This document shows, one piece after another, positions 6,200-12,206 of a DNA stretch of 12,206 bases. The stretch covers positions 1-12,206 of the forward strand of contig JAAXHZ010000250.1 of NCBI GenBank assembly GCA_012270625.1. The letters run 5' to 3'. The stretch comes from Dehalococcoidia bacterium. GTDB lineage: Bacteria; Chloroflexota; Dehalococcoidia; SAR202; UBA11138. Numbering within the stretch: position 1 is the stretch's first letter; each line of letters opens with the position of its first letter. Position numbers and translations under genes: made by a program. The notes beneath the pieces are model-generated. The model worked only from the letters and a program-made list of their open reading frames with translations, had not been told where the DNA came from and did not search any database.

Positions 6200-7762
6200 C
6201 TACTGATCGAACCTTGAGAGGGCGCGCTCGGCCAAATTCACGAGTGTCGGGCTTCTGGCGATTCGGATGACTCTCTCCAGGTCGTCGCGGCCCTCTTTGC
6301 CGTCTGTTAGCTCCATGAGCGCGGCTCCACGCACGTACACGGCGTACAACTGGCCGGGGGCGCTTTGAAGGACCTGCTCAGCGTCTCTCCTGGCCTTGGA
6401 GTACTCTCGCTCGTTCAGGTAGGCAAGAGCGCGTCCCATGTATGCGCCCGTCAGCGACGGATCTCTGGACAGGGCAGCTGTCGAGTCGGCTATGACATTG
6501 GGATAGTCCCCTATCTTCAGGTACGCCTCTGCCCTGTTCGAGTAGGCTTCGGCAAGATCGGGGTCCAAGTCGATCGCCCTGGTCGCGTCGGCGATGGCGA
6601 GATCGTATCTCCCCTGACCGGTGTAGATGTACGCCCGGTTGGAGTAGGCCATTGCGTACCCGCCGTCCTGCTTGATGGCGATGGTCACGTCCGAGAGAGC
6701 CTGTTTCTCATCTCCCAGACCGAGGTGGGCCAGCGCGCGGGCGTTGTGTGCGACCGCGAGATGTTGCCCCGCCCTGATGGCATTGTCGGCATCATCCAAT
6801 GCCTTTTCGTACAGGCCCATGCTCCTGTACGCATTGGAGCGATTTACGTACGCCTCTATGTAGTCGGAGTCCCGATCCAGGGCTAGCGTGTACTCCTCGA
6901 CCGAGACATCGGGCCGTCCCTGCCGGTCATAGGCGAGCCCGCGGTTCGTAAGTGCTGTGGCCTCGATCGCGTCCAGGTCGAAGCCGTGCCAGGTGACGAG
7001 CCTCGGCTCATCGTCGAAACTGCCGGAGAGCTGTGGGGCCAGCTCCATAGCCCTTGTAGCGTCGTCAATTGCCCAGGCGAGATTGCCGATGTTGCGATGG
7101 GTCTGAGACCTGTGCACATAGGCCATGACCTTGAGGTATAGCGGTGGGTCTGAGTCCAGGGCCAGACCGAAGTCATCGACTGCCAGCTCTGAGCGTCCGA
7201 GGTCCATGTAAGCGTGGGCGCGCACGAAGTAAGCGTCAGACATATTTGGGGCCAACGCGATCGCTTTCGCAGCGTCGGCGATCGCTCTCTCTACGCGCTG
7301 CTCGGGAGGGAGGGTCCAGGCGGTGTTGGGTCGAGACGCGATTCTGCTCATGACGGCTACGCGGGCATACTCGGAGTGGCCCATGTCCACGAGCGCCGCT
7401 GCCCTATGGACGTACGCGCGCGCCAGATTGGGGTCCAGTTCTATGGCCCTCGTGGAGTCAACGATGGCGTCGTCGTAGGTCTCGGGTTTTTGCAGATGAA
7501 TGACGGAGCGGTCGGTGAGGATCTGAGGGTTATCAGGGGCCAGCTCCAACGCTTTGTCGTACATGCGCAGCGCCCTGTCCAGATCCCCGCGTTGGTAGGC
7601 GCTGAGACCCTCGGCAGCGTACTCCTCAGCGGTGTCGAACGTCTCCTGGGGCTGTGCGCAGGCGAGCAGCGTCGGCGCGATTACCAAAACCAGTACAAGC
7701 AGGGGTGACCGTCTCAGGAGTGAGAGTCTCCCATCCCTGCCCTGATCGCTGATACCTGACAC
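6200..7762 (-). CDS. TPR-repeat lipoprotein
   Basis: About 520 residues from a GTG at 7762. A signal peptide (two Arg, then a Leu/Val-rich core) ends in a lipobox LLAC, with Cys35 as the lipidated residue, so the protein should be anchored at the outer face of the cytoplasmic membrane. The rest is almost entirely tetratricopeptide repeats, roughly twelve units of about 34 residues. Clear examples are AYSNRAYIYTGQGRYDLAIA and AYSNRAEAYLKIGDYPNVIA, with DATRAIDLDPD-type second helices. TPR arrays bind other proteins; no enzyme domain is visible. The gene starts 14 bases after the OppC-like stop codon and is co-directional, so it is probably translated from the transporter mRNA. An association with the transporter is inferred from position only. 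The start is uncertain: no strong ribosome site is seen, and the open frame extends upstream into the permease without a plausible start. Confidence 0.85.
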   Translation of the reverse strand: MSGISDQGRDGRLSLLRRSPLLVLVLVIAPTLLACAQPQETFDTAEEYAAEGLSAYQRGDLDRALRMYDKALELAPDNPQILTDRSVIHLQKPETYDDAIVDSTRAIELDPNLARAYVHRAAALVDMGHSEYARVAVMSRIASRPNTAWTLPPEQRVERAIADAAKAIALAPNMSDAYFVRAHAYMDLGRSELAVDDFGLALDSDPPLYLKVMAYVHRSQTHRNIGNLAWAIDDATRAMELAPQLSGSFDDEPRLVTWHGFDLDAIEATALTNRGLAYDRQGRPDVSVEEYTLALDRDSDYIEAYVNRSNAYRSMGLYEKALDDADNAIRAGQHLAVAHNARALAHLGLGDEKQALSDVTIAIKQDGGYAMAYSNRAYIYTGQGRYDLAIADATRAIDLDPDLAEAYSNRAEAYLKIGDYPNVIADSTAALSRDPSLTGAYMGRALAYLNEREYSKARRDAEQVLQSAPGQLYAVYVRGAALMELTDGKEGRDDLERVIRIARSPTLVNLAERALSRFDQ

Positions 7763-7776
7763 CTGACCGCTGACAC
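7741..7776. repeat. Tandem 21-bp-period repeat at the permease/TPR junction
   Basis: CCTGATCGCTGATAC (7741-7755) recurs as CCTGACCGCTGACAC (7762-7776), 13 of 15 identical at a 21-base period. It ends exactly next to the permease stop codon and covers the presumed start and leader of the TPR gene. An expansion by whole 21-base units would keep the TPR frame and lengthen the n-region of its signal peptide. Confidence 0.6.
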
Positions 7777-8688
7777 CTACCCGCTGCCCCGCAGCCTGGG
7801 ATCCAGGAGATCGCGCATTCCATCGCCGAGCATGTTGAACGCCCAGACAGCAAGGGTCAGCGCGACGCCCGGCCAGATGGCTATCCAGGGAGCTCGGGCC
7901 ATGAATCCCAAAGCGGAGCCGCTGAGCATGGACCCCCACGTCGGGAATGGGGGTGGTATTCCGTAGCCCAGGAAGCTGAGGGACGCCTCGGCCAGAATGA
8001 ACACACCGAGGCTAATTGTAGCCATAACGATGATGGACGCGAAGGCGTTCGGGATGATGTGAACAAGGAAGATACGCAAGTTGCCGGCGCCCAACGCGCG
8101 CGCGGCCTCGACGTAGGTATTCTCCTTCAGGTAGAGCGCCTCACCTCTCAGAACGCGGGACGTGCTGATGCCTCGGTCGATGGAGAGTATGAAGATGATC
8201 TGCCACATTCCCTGGCCCACTACGGCCACCATCGCCAGAAGCAGTATCAGGGTGGGGATGGTCATCCACCCATCGACGATCCTCTGCACGATGATGTCGA
8301 TGGCGCCGCCGACGTATCCCGATCCCATGCCAATGACGATGGAGACTATCAGGAATCCTATTACGCATGAGAAGCCGACGATCATGGATACCTGTGCGCC
8401 GACTATGATGCGACTGAGCTGATCACGACCTATCTGGTCGGTGCCCAGGGGGTGGTCCAGACTGTGGCCCAGCAGCGCTTCGTCGAGCACCTGCTCCCTG
8501 TAGTCGTGAGGAGCGATCCACTGTGCGGTGGCGGCCATCAGCAAGAGGAGACACACGATCACCAGGCCTACCGCGCTGAGCGGCTTCTCCTTGAAGATGC
8601 GCACAACGAAGTCCAGCCAGGGATTGAGACGCTTGCGTCTAAGGTCTTGTTCTAGCCCGAAGCTCACGGACTGCTGCTCTTGCCGCAC
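7777..8688 (-). CDS. Dipeptide/oligopeptide ABC transporter permease, DppC/OppC type
   Basis: A 303-residue inner-membrane permease of usual length, starting with GTG at 8688 behind an AAAGGTAGG-type site. The DppC family hallmark HPLGTDQIGRDQLSRIIVG spans residues 79-97, preceded by one membrane segment (about 37-58). About five further hydrophobic segments follow. The cytoplasmic EAA loop, which contacts the ATPase, is YVEAARALGAGNLRIFLVH (192-210) followed by IIPN. The C-terminal GDGMRDLLDPRLRG is typical of the family. It would pair with the upstream OppB-like subunit to form the channel for peptides or related solutes delivered by the binding protein. It begins 31 bases after the OppB-like gene and is followed 14 bases later by the TPR lipoprotein. 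Confidence 0.95.
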   Translation of the reverse strand: MRQEQQSVSFGLEQDLRRKRLNPWLDFVVRIFKEKPLSAVGLVIVCLLLLMAATAQWIAPHDYREQVLDEALLGHSLDHPLGTDQIGRDQLSRIIVGAQVSMIVGFSCVIGFLIVSIVIGMGSGYVGGAIDIIVQRIVDGWMTIPTLILLLAMVAVVGQGMWQIIFILSIDRGISTSRVLRGEALYLKENTYVEAARALGAGNLRIFLVHIIPNAFASIIVMATISLGVFILAEASLSFLGYGIPPPFPTWGSMLSGSALGFMARAPWIAIWPGVALTLAVWAFNMLGDGMRDLLDPRLRGSG

Positions 8689-8719
8689 CTGCCTACCTTT
8701 ATGGTTCCAGCGTGTGTTT

Positions 8720-9685
8720 CTAGGTGTACCGAATCCTGGGATTTAGCCAGGCGTAGCTGAGGTCAACTATCAGGTTGGTTACCATAACCAGCAGGCCGAG
8801 AACGAGGATTATGCCCTGGATTACGGGGTAGTCTCGCTGCTGTATGGCCTTGAGCATAAGTGTTCCGATACCTGGGAGTGACCATATCTGCTCGAGGATG
8901 ACAGTTCCTCCGAGGGAGAACGCGAAGGTGATTCCAACGAGGCTGACCACCGGGATGAGGGCGTTCCTCAGCGTGTGCCGGGTCAGGATTACGCGGTCGC
9001 CGAGGCCCTTGGCGCGGGCGGTCCTGACATAGTCCTGCCTAACGATTTCGAGAATTGTCGCTCTGGTCATACGGGCGACGGCCGATCCCTGTGAGATACC
9101 CAGGATCGCGGCAGGCAGAACGAACTGCTCGAGGTTCAGACGCGGTCCGTCGAAGAAATGATTGACTCCCAGGGGCGGCGACCAGTTGAACAGGATCGAC
9201 CCAAAGACAACCACGAGTATCGCGATCCAGAAGTAGGGCATGGAAAGCCCAAGCACAGCGACACTGCGTAAGATGTAGTCTATCCAGGTGTCCTGGTAAG
9301 TGGCCGATATGATCCCAATGGCCAACCCCCAGACCACCATGACAATCATGGTAATTATGATGAGCTCGAGGGTGACGCTGTAGCGCTTTCTGAGAGAATC
9401 TACAACGGGAATCTTGCTGAACAGGGACTCTCCCAGTTCGCCGCGCGCTATCTGCCCGAGCCACACGAAGTACTGAATATAGATTGGTTTGTCTATACCA
9501 AGCTGCGCCCGGACTTTGTCCTTCATCTCGTCGGACATGTACCCGCCACGGCCTCCGCCCTGCATCCCGACGATGACCTCGATTACGTCGCCGGGCACGA
9601 TTCTGACCATGGAAAAGACGAAGATTGTCAGAAACAGCACACCGGGAATCATTAGGAGCAGCCGGCGAACTATGTACTGCCGCAT
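8720..9685 (-). CDS. Dipeptide/oligopeptide ABC transporter permease, DppB/OppB type
   Basis: A 321-residue inner-membrane permease starting at ATG 9685. The N terminus MRQYIVRRLLLMIPGVL leads straight into the first membrane helix and carries the family's RIVPGD (28-33). ELGESLFSKIPV (83-94) matches the periplasmic 'GdlG.S...pV' signature. The EAA loop is YVRTARAKGLGDRVILTRH (219-237) followed by TLRNALIP, and PRIR closes the protein. About six membrane segments are visible. A Gly-rich stretch (GGGRGG, 43-48) lies in the first periplasmic loop. It is separated from the binding-protein gene by 215 bases containing a stem-loop, and from the OppC-like gene by 31 bases. Confidence 0.95.
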   Translation of the reverse strand: MRQYIVRRLLLMIPGVLFLTIFVFSMVRIVPGDVIEVIVGMQGGGRGGYMSDEMKDKVRAQLGIDKPIYIQYFVWLGQIARGELGESLFSKIPVVDSLRKRYSVTLELIIITMIVMVVWGLAIGIISATYQDTWIDYILRSVAVLGLSMPYFWIAILVVVFGSILFNWSPPLGVNHFFDGPRLNLEQFVLPAAILGISQGSAVARMTRATILEIVRQDYVRTARAKGLGDRVILTRHTLRNALIPVVSLVGITFAFSLGGTVILEQIWSLPGIGTLMLKAIQQRDYPVIQGIILVLGLLVMVTNLIVDLSYAWLNPRIRYT

Positions 9686-9822
9686 TCGACCTTTACCTCT
9701 TGCTTAACGACGGTCAGTGGAGCGAAGTATGCGCGCTAAAGCTGATACCGACAGCCAAGATTCTACAACGCGAAGGGTGGTGGTACGGGCCTGTTGAACG
9801 AGACCTGTGAAGGTCGGTTTCA

Positions 9823-9863
9823 AGTCATCCCGACCGACGAATAGATAGCCAGCCGGGATGACT
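9823..9863 (-). other. Stem-loop between the binding protein and permease genes
   Basis: AGTCATCCCG (9823-9832) and CGGGATGACT (9854-9863) form a perfect 10-bp stem with a 21-base loop. In the minus-strand transcript no U-run follows, so a strong intrinsic terminator is unlikely. In transport operons such stems often protect the upstream binding-protein message and lower downstream expression; that role here is inference. The rest of the 215-base gap (9686-9900) shows no other clear feature. Confidence 0.6.
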
Positions 9864-9900
9864 CGCTCACTCAGACTGTTGGTTGAAGACTCGGGCTTTT

Positions 9901-11901
9901 CTACCGTTCGACCCACGCTCGGGCGGTACCCTGGCCGATCTGATGGGTGTAGTGGAAGCTGTAGTTCTTGAACCACGGGGCTATGGCGACAATCTGGATC
10001 CAGTTGGTCGCATAGATGTAGTATTGCTTCTCCATCAGGTATCGCTGAAGTTCAGCGACTGCCTCGAAACGTTCCTCGGGGTCGAGCTTCTGGTTCATCT
10101 CGACGATCATCCTGTCGAGCTCGAGGTCAACGAGACCCGAAACCGGCTGGGCCTGCTTCTGCTCAGGAGAGAAGTAACAGGGGCCGAACCAGTCCACCGG
10201 CTCGAATCCCCAGCATGGGAACTCGTAGATGAAGTCGAACTCGCCAGCGGTACGCGCCGCGCCGCGTGCGGCGCCGTCTTTGACGTCCATCGTCACGTTG
10301 ATGCCGATGTTGCGCAGCGATTCCGCGATAAGCTCCGACTCGCTGAACCAGGTTGCTCCGACACCGTGAGTGGATGAGAGTATTGCGTCGAATCCGTCAG
10401 CGTATCCGGCTTCGGCCAGCAGCTCCTTCGCTCTCGCCGGATCGTACTTCATCAGGTCCTCACCGCTCACGCCATCGCCGTCAGAGTCGCCGTACTGACC
10501 GGGCTGCAGCCACCACTGGTTGCCCGGCGCCAACGGAGTTGGGTACGGGAGACCCCATCCGATCAGGATGCTCTCCACCCAGCCCTCTTTGTCGATGGCT
10601 AGCTGCATCGCGTGCCTGACCCGCAGGTCGCCCCAGGGCTTGCCTGTGCCGTCGCCACTCTCGCCCCAGTTCATCCCAAGTCCACGCACGTTCATCGGGT
10701 CAACGAAGACCTCGAAGTTGGTGTCAGGATTGGACTGCTTGATGTCCTGGTATCGCTGCGGGCTGAGTCCGCAGGTCTCGAGCGTGATGCCGCCGAGCTT
10801 GCCGGTGCGGAACGCGGCGTCCTGGAGACGCTCATCCTGTATGCCGTGGATCGTCATCTGGTCCAGGAACGGGATCTGATTCCCCTTGCCGTCCGTCCCC
10901 CAGTAGTTGGGGTTCTTCGTAAAGGTGATGTGGTTGGCCGGTTCCCATTCCTCGATGATCCAAGGCCCTGTGCCGATCTGGACCTTCATATCGTTCATGG
11001 CCTCTTCAAGACCAATGCCTTCGTCGGCCATGCGCTTGTCGATTCCCTGGCGACCCAGTATCCACGGCCCCTTGTGTGTAAGCTGGAAGATCAGGGGAGC
11101 AGACGGCTGGTTCGTGGTGATCTGGAGAGTGTAGTCGTCCAGCGCCTTGAAGGAATCGGGGCCGTCTATCATGTTGAACTTGGGGATGTACCTGCTGGCC
11201 TCGATGCCGAACGACATGCCGGCCGCGGCGACATAGTCGTGGGCGGTGACGTCGGCGTCGAGATCGACGTCGTCAGCCAACCACTCGTGGAGTCCTCCAG
11301 GATCGATGCCCCACTTGATACCCTTGCGGATATCGAACGTGTAGGTCATACCGTCGGACGAGATATCCCAATTCTCGGCGACACCGGGCTGCGAAGAGTA
11401 GTCGACGGGGCTGTACTCGGGGCCGTAGTGGAACATGCCGAGGCCTTCGGCATAGTGGCTCAGCGCGCCGTTCCAGTGTCCCATCTTGATAGGCCAGTCC
11501 CAGTAGCTGGGGACGACCCACTCAAGCGTACCAACCGCAGCGGAGCCGCCATAGACCGGCTTGTAGGGGTCGGGGATCGGAATGTAGCTCACCGGCACAC
11601 CTAGCGCTTTGGCGGTCTCGGCGATGAACTCGGACGCAATCATGGTCGAGCTCTCCACCTCTTTGGGCGCGGCGACCGGAGCGGCCGTCGGGGCGGGCGC
11701 CGCAGGAGCGGGCGCCGCGGGCTGCTGCCTCACAACCGGCGCAGTGGTGGGCGCTGGAGCCGCCGGCGCGGCAGTAGGAGCAGGCTGGGCAGGGGCCGGA
11801 GCCGCTGAGGTGGTTGAGGAGTCTTCGGGCGCTGAACTACACCCCGCAACAAGTGCGGCCAAAACTCCCAACATGATAATTCCAACTAACAGTCTAACCA
11901 T
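9901..11901 (-). CDS. ABC transporter substrate-binding lipoprotein, SBP_bac_5 (peptide/solute) family
   Basis: A 666-residue extracytoplasmic binding protein, long for the family because of its tether. The signal peptide ends in lipobox VAGC with Cys21 lipidated. Residues about 32-80 are a Pro/Ala-rich low-complexity linker. The SBP_bac_5 fold follows: VAENWDISSDGMTYTFDIRK (174-193), KNPNYW (329-334), the family motif DLRVRHAMQLAIDKEGW (425-441), and DPARAKELLAEAGYADGFD (487-505). Residues 472-477 (DSDGDG) resemble a calcium-binding loop. The start is fixed by AGGAGG seven bases upstream of ATG 11901. It would capture peptides or a related ligand and hand it to the two permeases encoded downstream. 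Ligand identity cannot be told from sequence; members of this family also bind nickel, heme, sugars and opines. Confidence 0.95.
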   Translation of the reverse strand: MVRLLVGIIMLGVLAALVAGCSSAPEDSSTTSAAPAPAQPAPTAAPAAPAPTTAPVVRQQPAAPAPAAPAPTAAPVAAPKEVESSTMIASEFIAETAKALGVPVSYIPIPDPYKPVYGGSAAVGTLEWVVPSYWDWPIKMGHWNGALSHYAEGLGMFHYGPEYSPVDYSSQPGVAENWDISSDGMTYTFDIRKGIKWGIDPGGLHEWLADDVDLDADVTAHDYVAAAGMSFGIEASRYIPKFNMIDGPDSFKALDDYTLQITTNQPSAPLIFQLTHKGPWILGRQGIDKRMADEGIGLEEAMNDMKVQIGTGPWIIEEWEPANHITFTKNPNYWGTDGKGNQIPFLDQMTIHGIQDERLQDAAFRTGKLGGITLETCGLSPQRYQDIKQSNPDTNFEVFVDPMNVRGLGMNWGESGDGTGKPWGDLRVRHAMQLAIDKEGWVESILIGWGLPYPTPLAPGNQWWLQPGQYGDSDGDGVSGEDLMKYDPARAKELLAEAGYADGFDAILSSTHGVGATWFSESELIAESLRNIGINVTMDVKDGAARGAARTAGEFDFIYEFPCWGFEPVDWFGPCYFSPEQKQAQPVSGLVDLELDRMIVEMNQKLDPEERFEAVAELQRYLMEKQYYIYATNWIQIVAIAPWFKNYSFHYTHQIGQGTARAWVER

Positions 11902-11908
11902 CTTCCAA

Positions 11909-11914
11909 CCTCCT
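11909..11914 (-). promoter_or_regulatory. Ribosome binding site of the binding lipoprotein
   Basis: AGGAGG on the minus strand, seven bases from the ATG at 11901, suggesting strong translation. I found no convincing -35/-10 pair in 11915-12060, although the operon promoter is expected there. Confidence 0.85.
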
Positions 11915-12102
11915 ACCTGAATCTGACCCAGACCTGTGACTTGAGCTTTTCATTCCTCCAATATTGAGAGAATCACCAATCGGCGCTTCTCCAAAATTGA
12001 GGCCAATACTGGCATAGCAGGAAAGCGATGTCAAGAATTCCGAATCAGGGGTCAGGGTCTTTTCGTTTTCCGAAAACGGGTTGGGTGAGAGGACAACAGG
12101 CC

Positions 12103-12189
12103 CCCTCTCCCTCAGGGAGAGGGTTGGGGTGAGGGAATTCCCCCGCAGAATTTCACCCTCACCCCGGCCCTCTCCCTTGAGGGAGAGGG
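12103..12189. repeat. Inverted pair of palindromic intergenic repeats
   Basis: Unit A (12103-12135) begins with the palindrome CCCTCTCCCT-C-AGGGAGAGGG and ends in TTGGGGTGAGGG. Unit B (12156-12189) is the same unit inverted, with one inserted base and TT changed to CC. The 20-base spacer is 12136-12155. The pair could fold into one long stem or two short hairpins. Bases 12105-12135 are identical to 26-56. The remainder of 11915-12102 is non-coding leader with no recognised gene. Confidence 0.85.
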
Positions 12190-12206
12190 AGAAAAAGGGA
12201 CTCCCC

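Noticed and set aside
7763..7939. N-terminal extension of the TPR open frame into the permease gene
   Set aside because: The added residues are an out-of-frame reading of the OppC-like C terminus, and a lipoprotein signal peptide begins only after about residue 60 of the long frame.
10612..11604. A 330-residue open frame on the plus strand
   Set aside because: It lies entirely antisense to the binding lipoprotein, has no recognisable domain or ribosome site, and is explained by GC-rich codon structure of the real gene.
11609..11920. Plus-strand Gly/Ala-rich open frame of 103 residues
   Set aside because: It is the antisense reading of the Pro/Ala tether of the binding lipoprotein; the low complexity is a mirror of that linker.
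12064..12078. Hairpin CGTTTTCCGAAAACG considered as a terminator
   Set aside because: The stem is short and AT-rich, no gene end is nearby in the window, and no T-run follows in the useful direction.
12103..12206. Repeat cluster considered as a CRISPR array
   Set aside because: Only two units are present, in inverted orientation with one 20-base spacer, and no cas gene is nearby.

Overview
The window reads as chromosomal sequence from an uncultured, moderately GC-rich bacterium. The gene set (Dpp/Opp peptide transporter, lipoprotein binding protein with a long Pro/Ala tether, Si-specific transhydrogenase) and the short palindromic intergenic repeats would fit a Chloroflexota lineage such as SAR202/Dehalococcoidia. 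That placement is inference from style only; no rRNA or other marker gene is present.

Layout. (1) 1-2546: a palindromic repeat (26-56), then two minus-strand genes probably co-transcribed from a sigma70-like promoter near 2500-2528: an alpha/beta hydrolase (1606-2442) followed by a soluble pyridine nucleotide transhydrogenase (141-1547). (2) 2547-6170: an island of visibly lower GC. It holds a gamma-class N6-adenine DNA methyltransferase (3100-4905, plus strand) and a convergent PD-(D/E)XK protein, probably its cognate restriction endonuclease (4870-5931, minus strand). The two overlap tail to tail by 36 bp. The island is bordered by remnants that look like ISAs1-family elements: a 160-bp TIR-bounded element, a frameshifted transposase 3' end and a terminal repeat on the left, and a 135-bp TIR-bounded element on the right. 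The same TIR motif (core CAATCGCA) occurs five times, only at these borders. (3) 6200-11901: a minus-strand peptide-transport operon: binding lipoprotein, OppB/DppB-like permease, OppC/DppC-like permease, and a TPR-repeat lipoprotein. The ATPase genes that usually follow are not here. (4) 11902-12206: promoter/leader space and an inverted pair of the palindromic repeat seen at the left edge.

How the parts work together. The transporter genes would bind peptides or similar solutes outside the membrane and import them, needing ATPases encoded elsewhere. The transhydrogenase balances NADH and NADPH. The island looks like a self-contained Type II restriction-modification cassette that arrived through, or was later boxed in by, IS-derived ends.

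The most unusual signal is in the nuclease. Its N-terminal half looks like a degenerate copy of its own catalytic half: the same LVCxALGY helix and RFP motif are present, but the catalytic Asp and Glu are replaced. It reads as a catalytic nuclease fused to a pseudo-nuclease.
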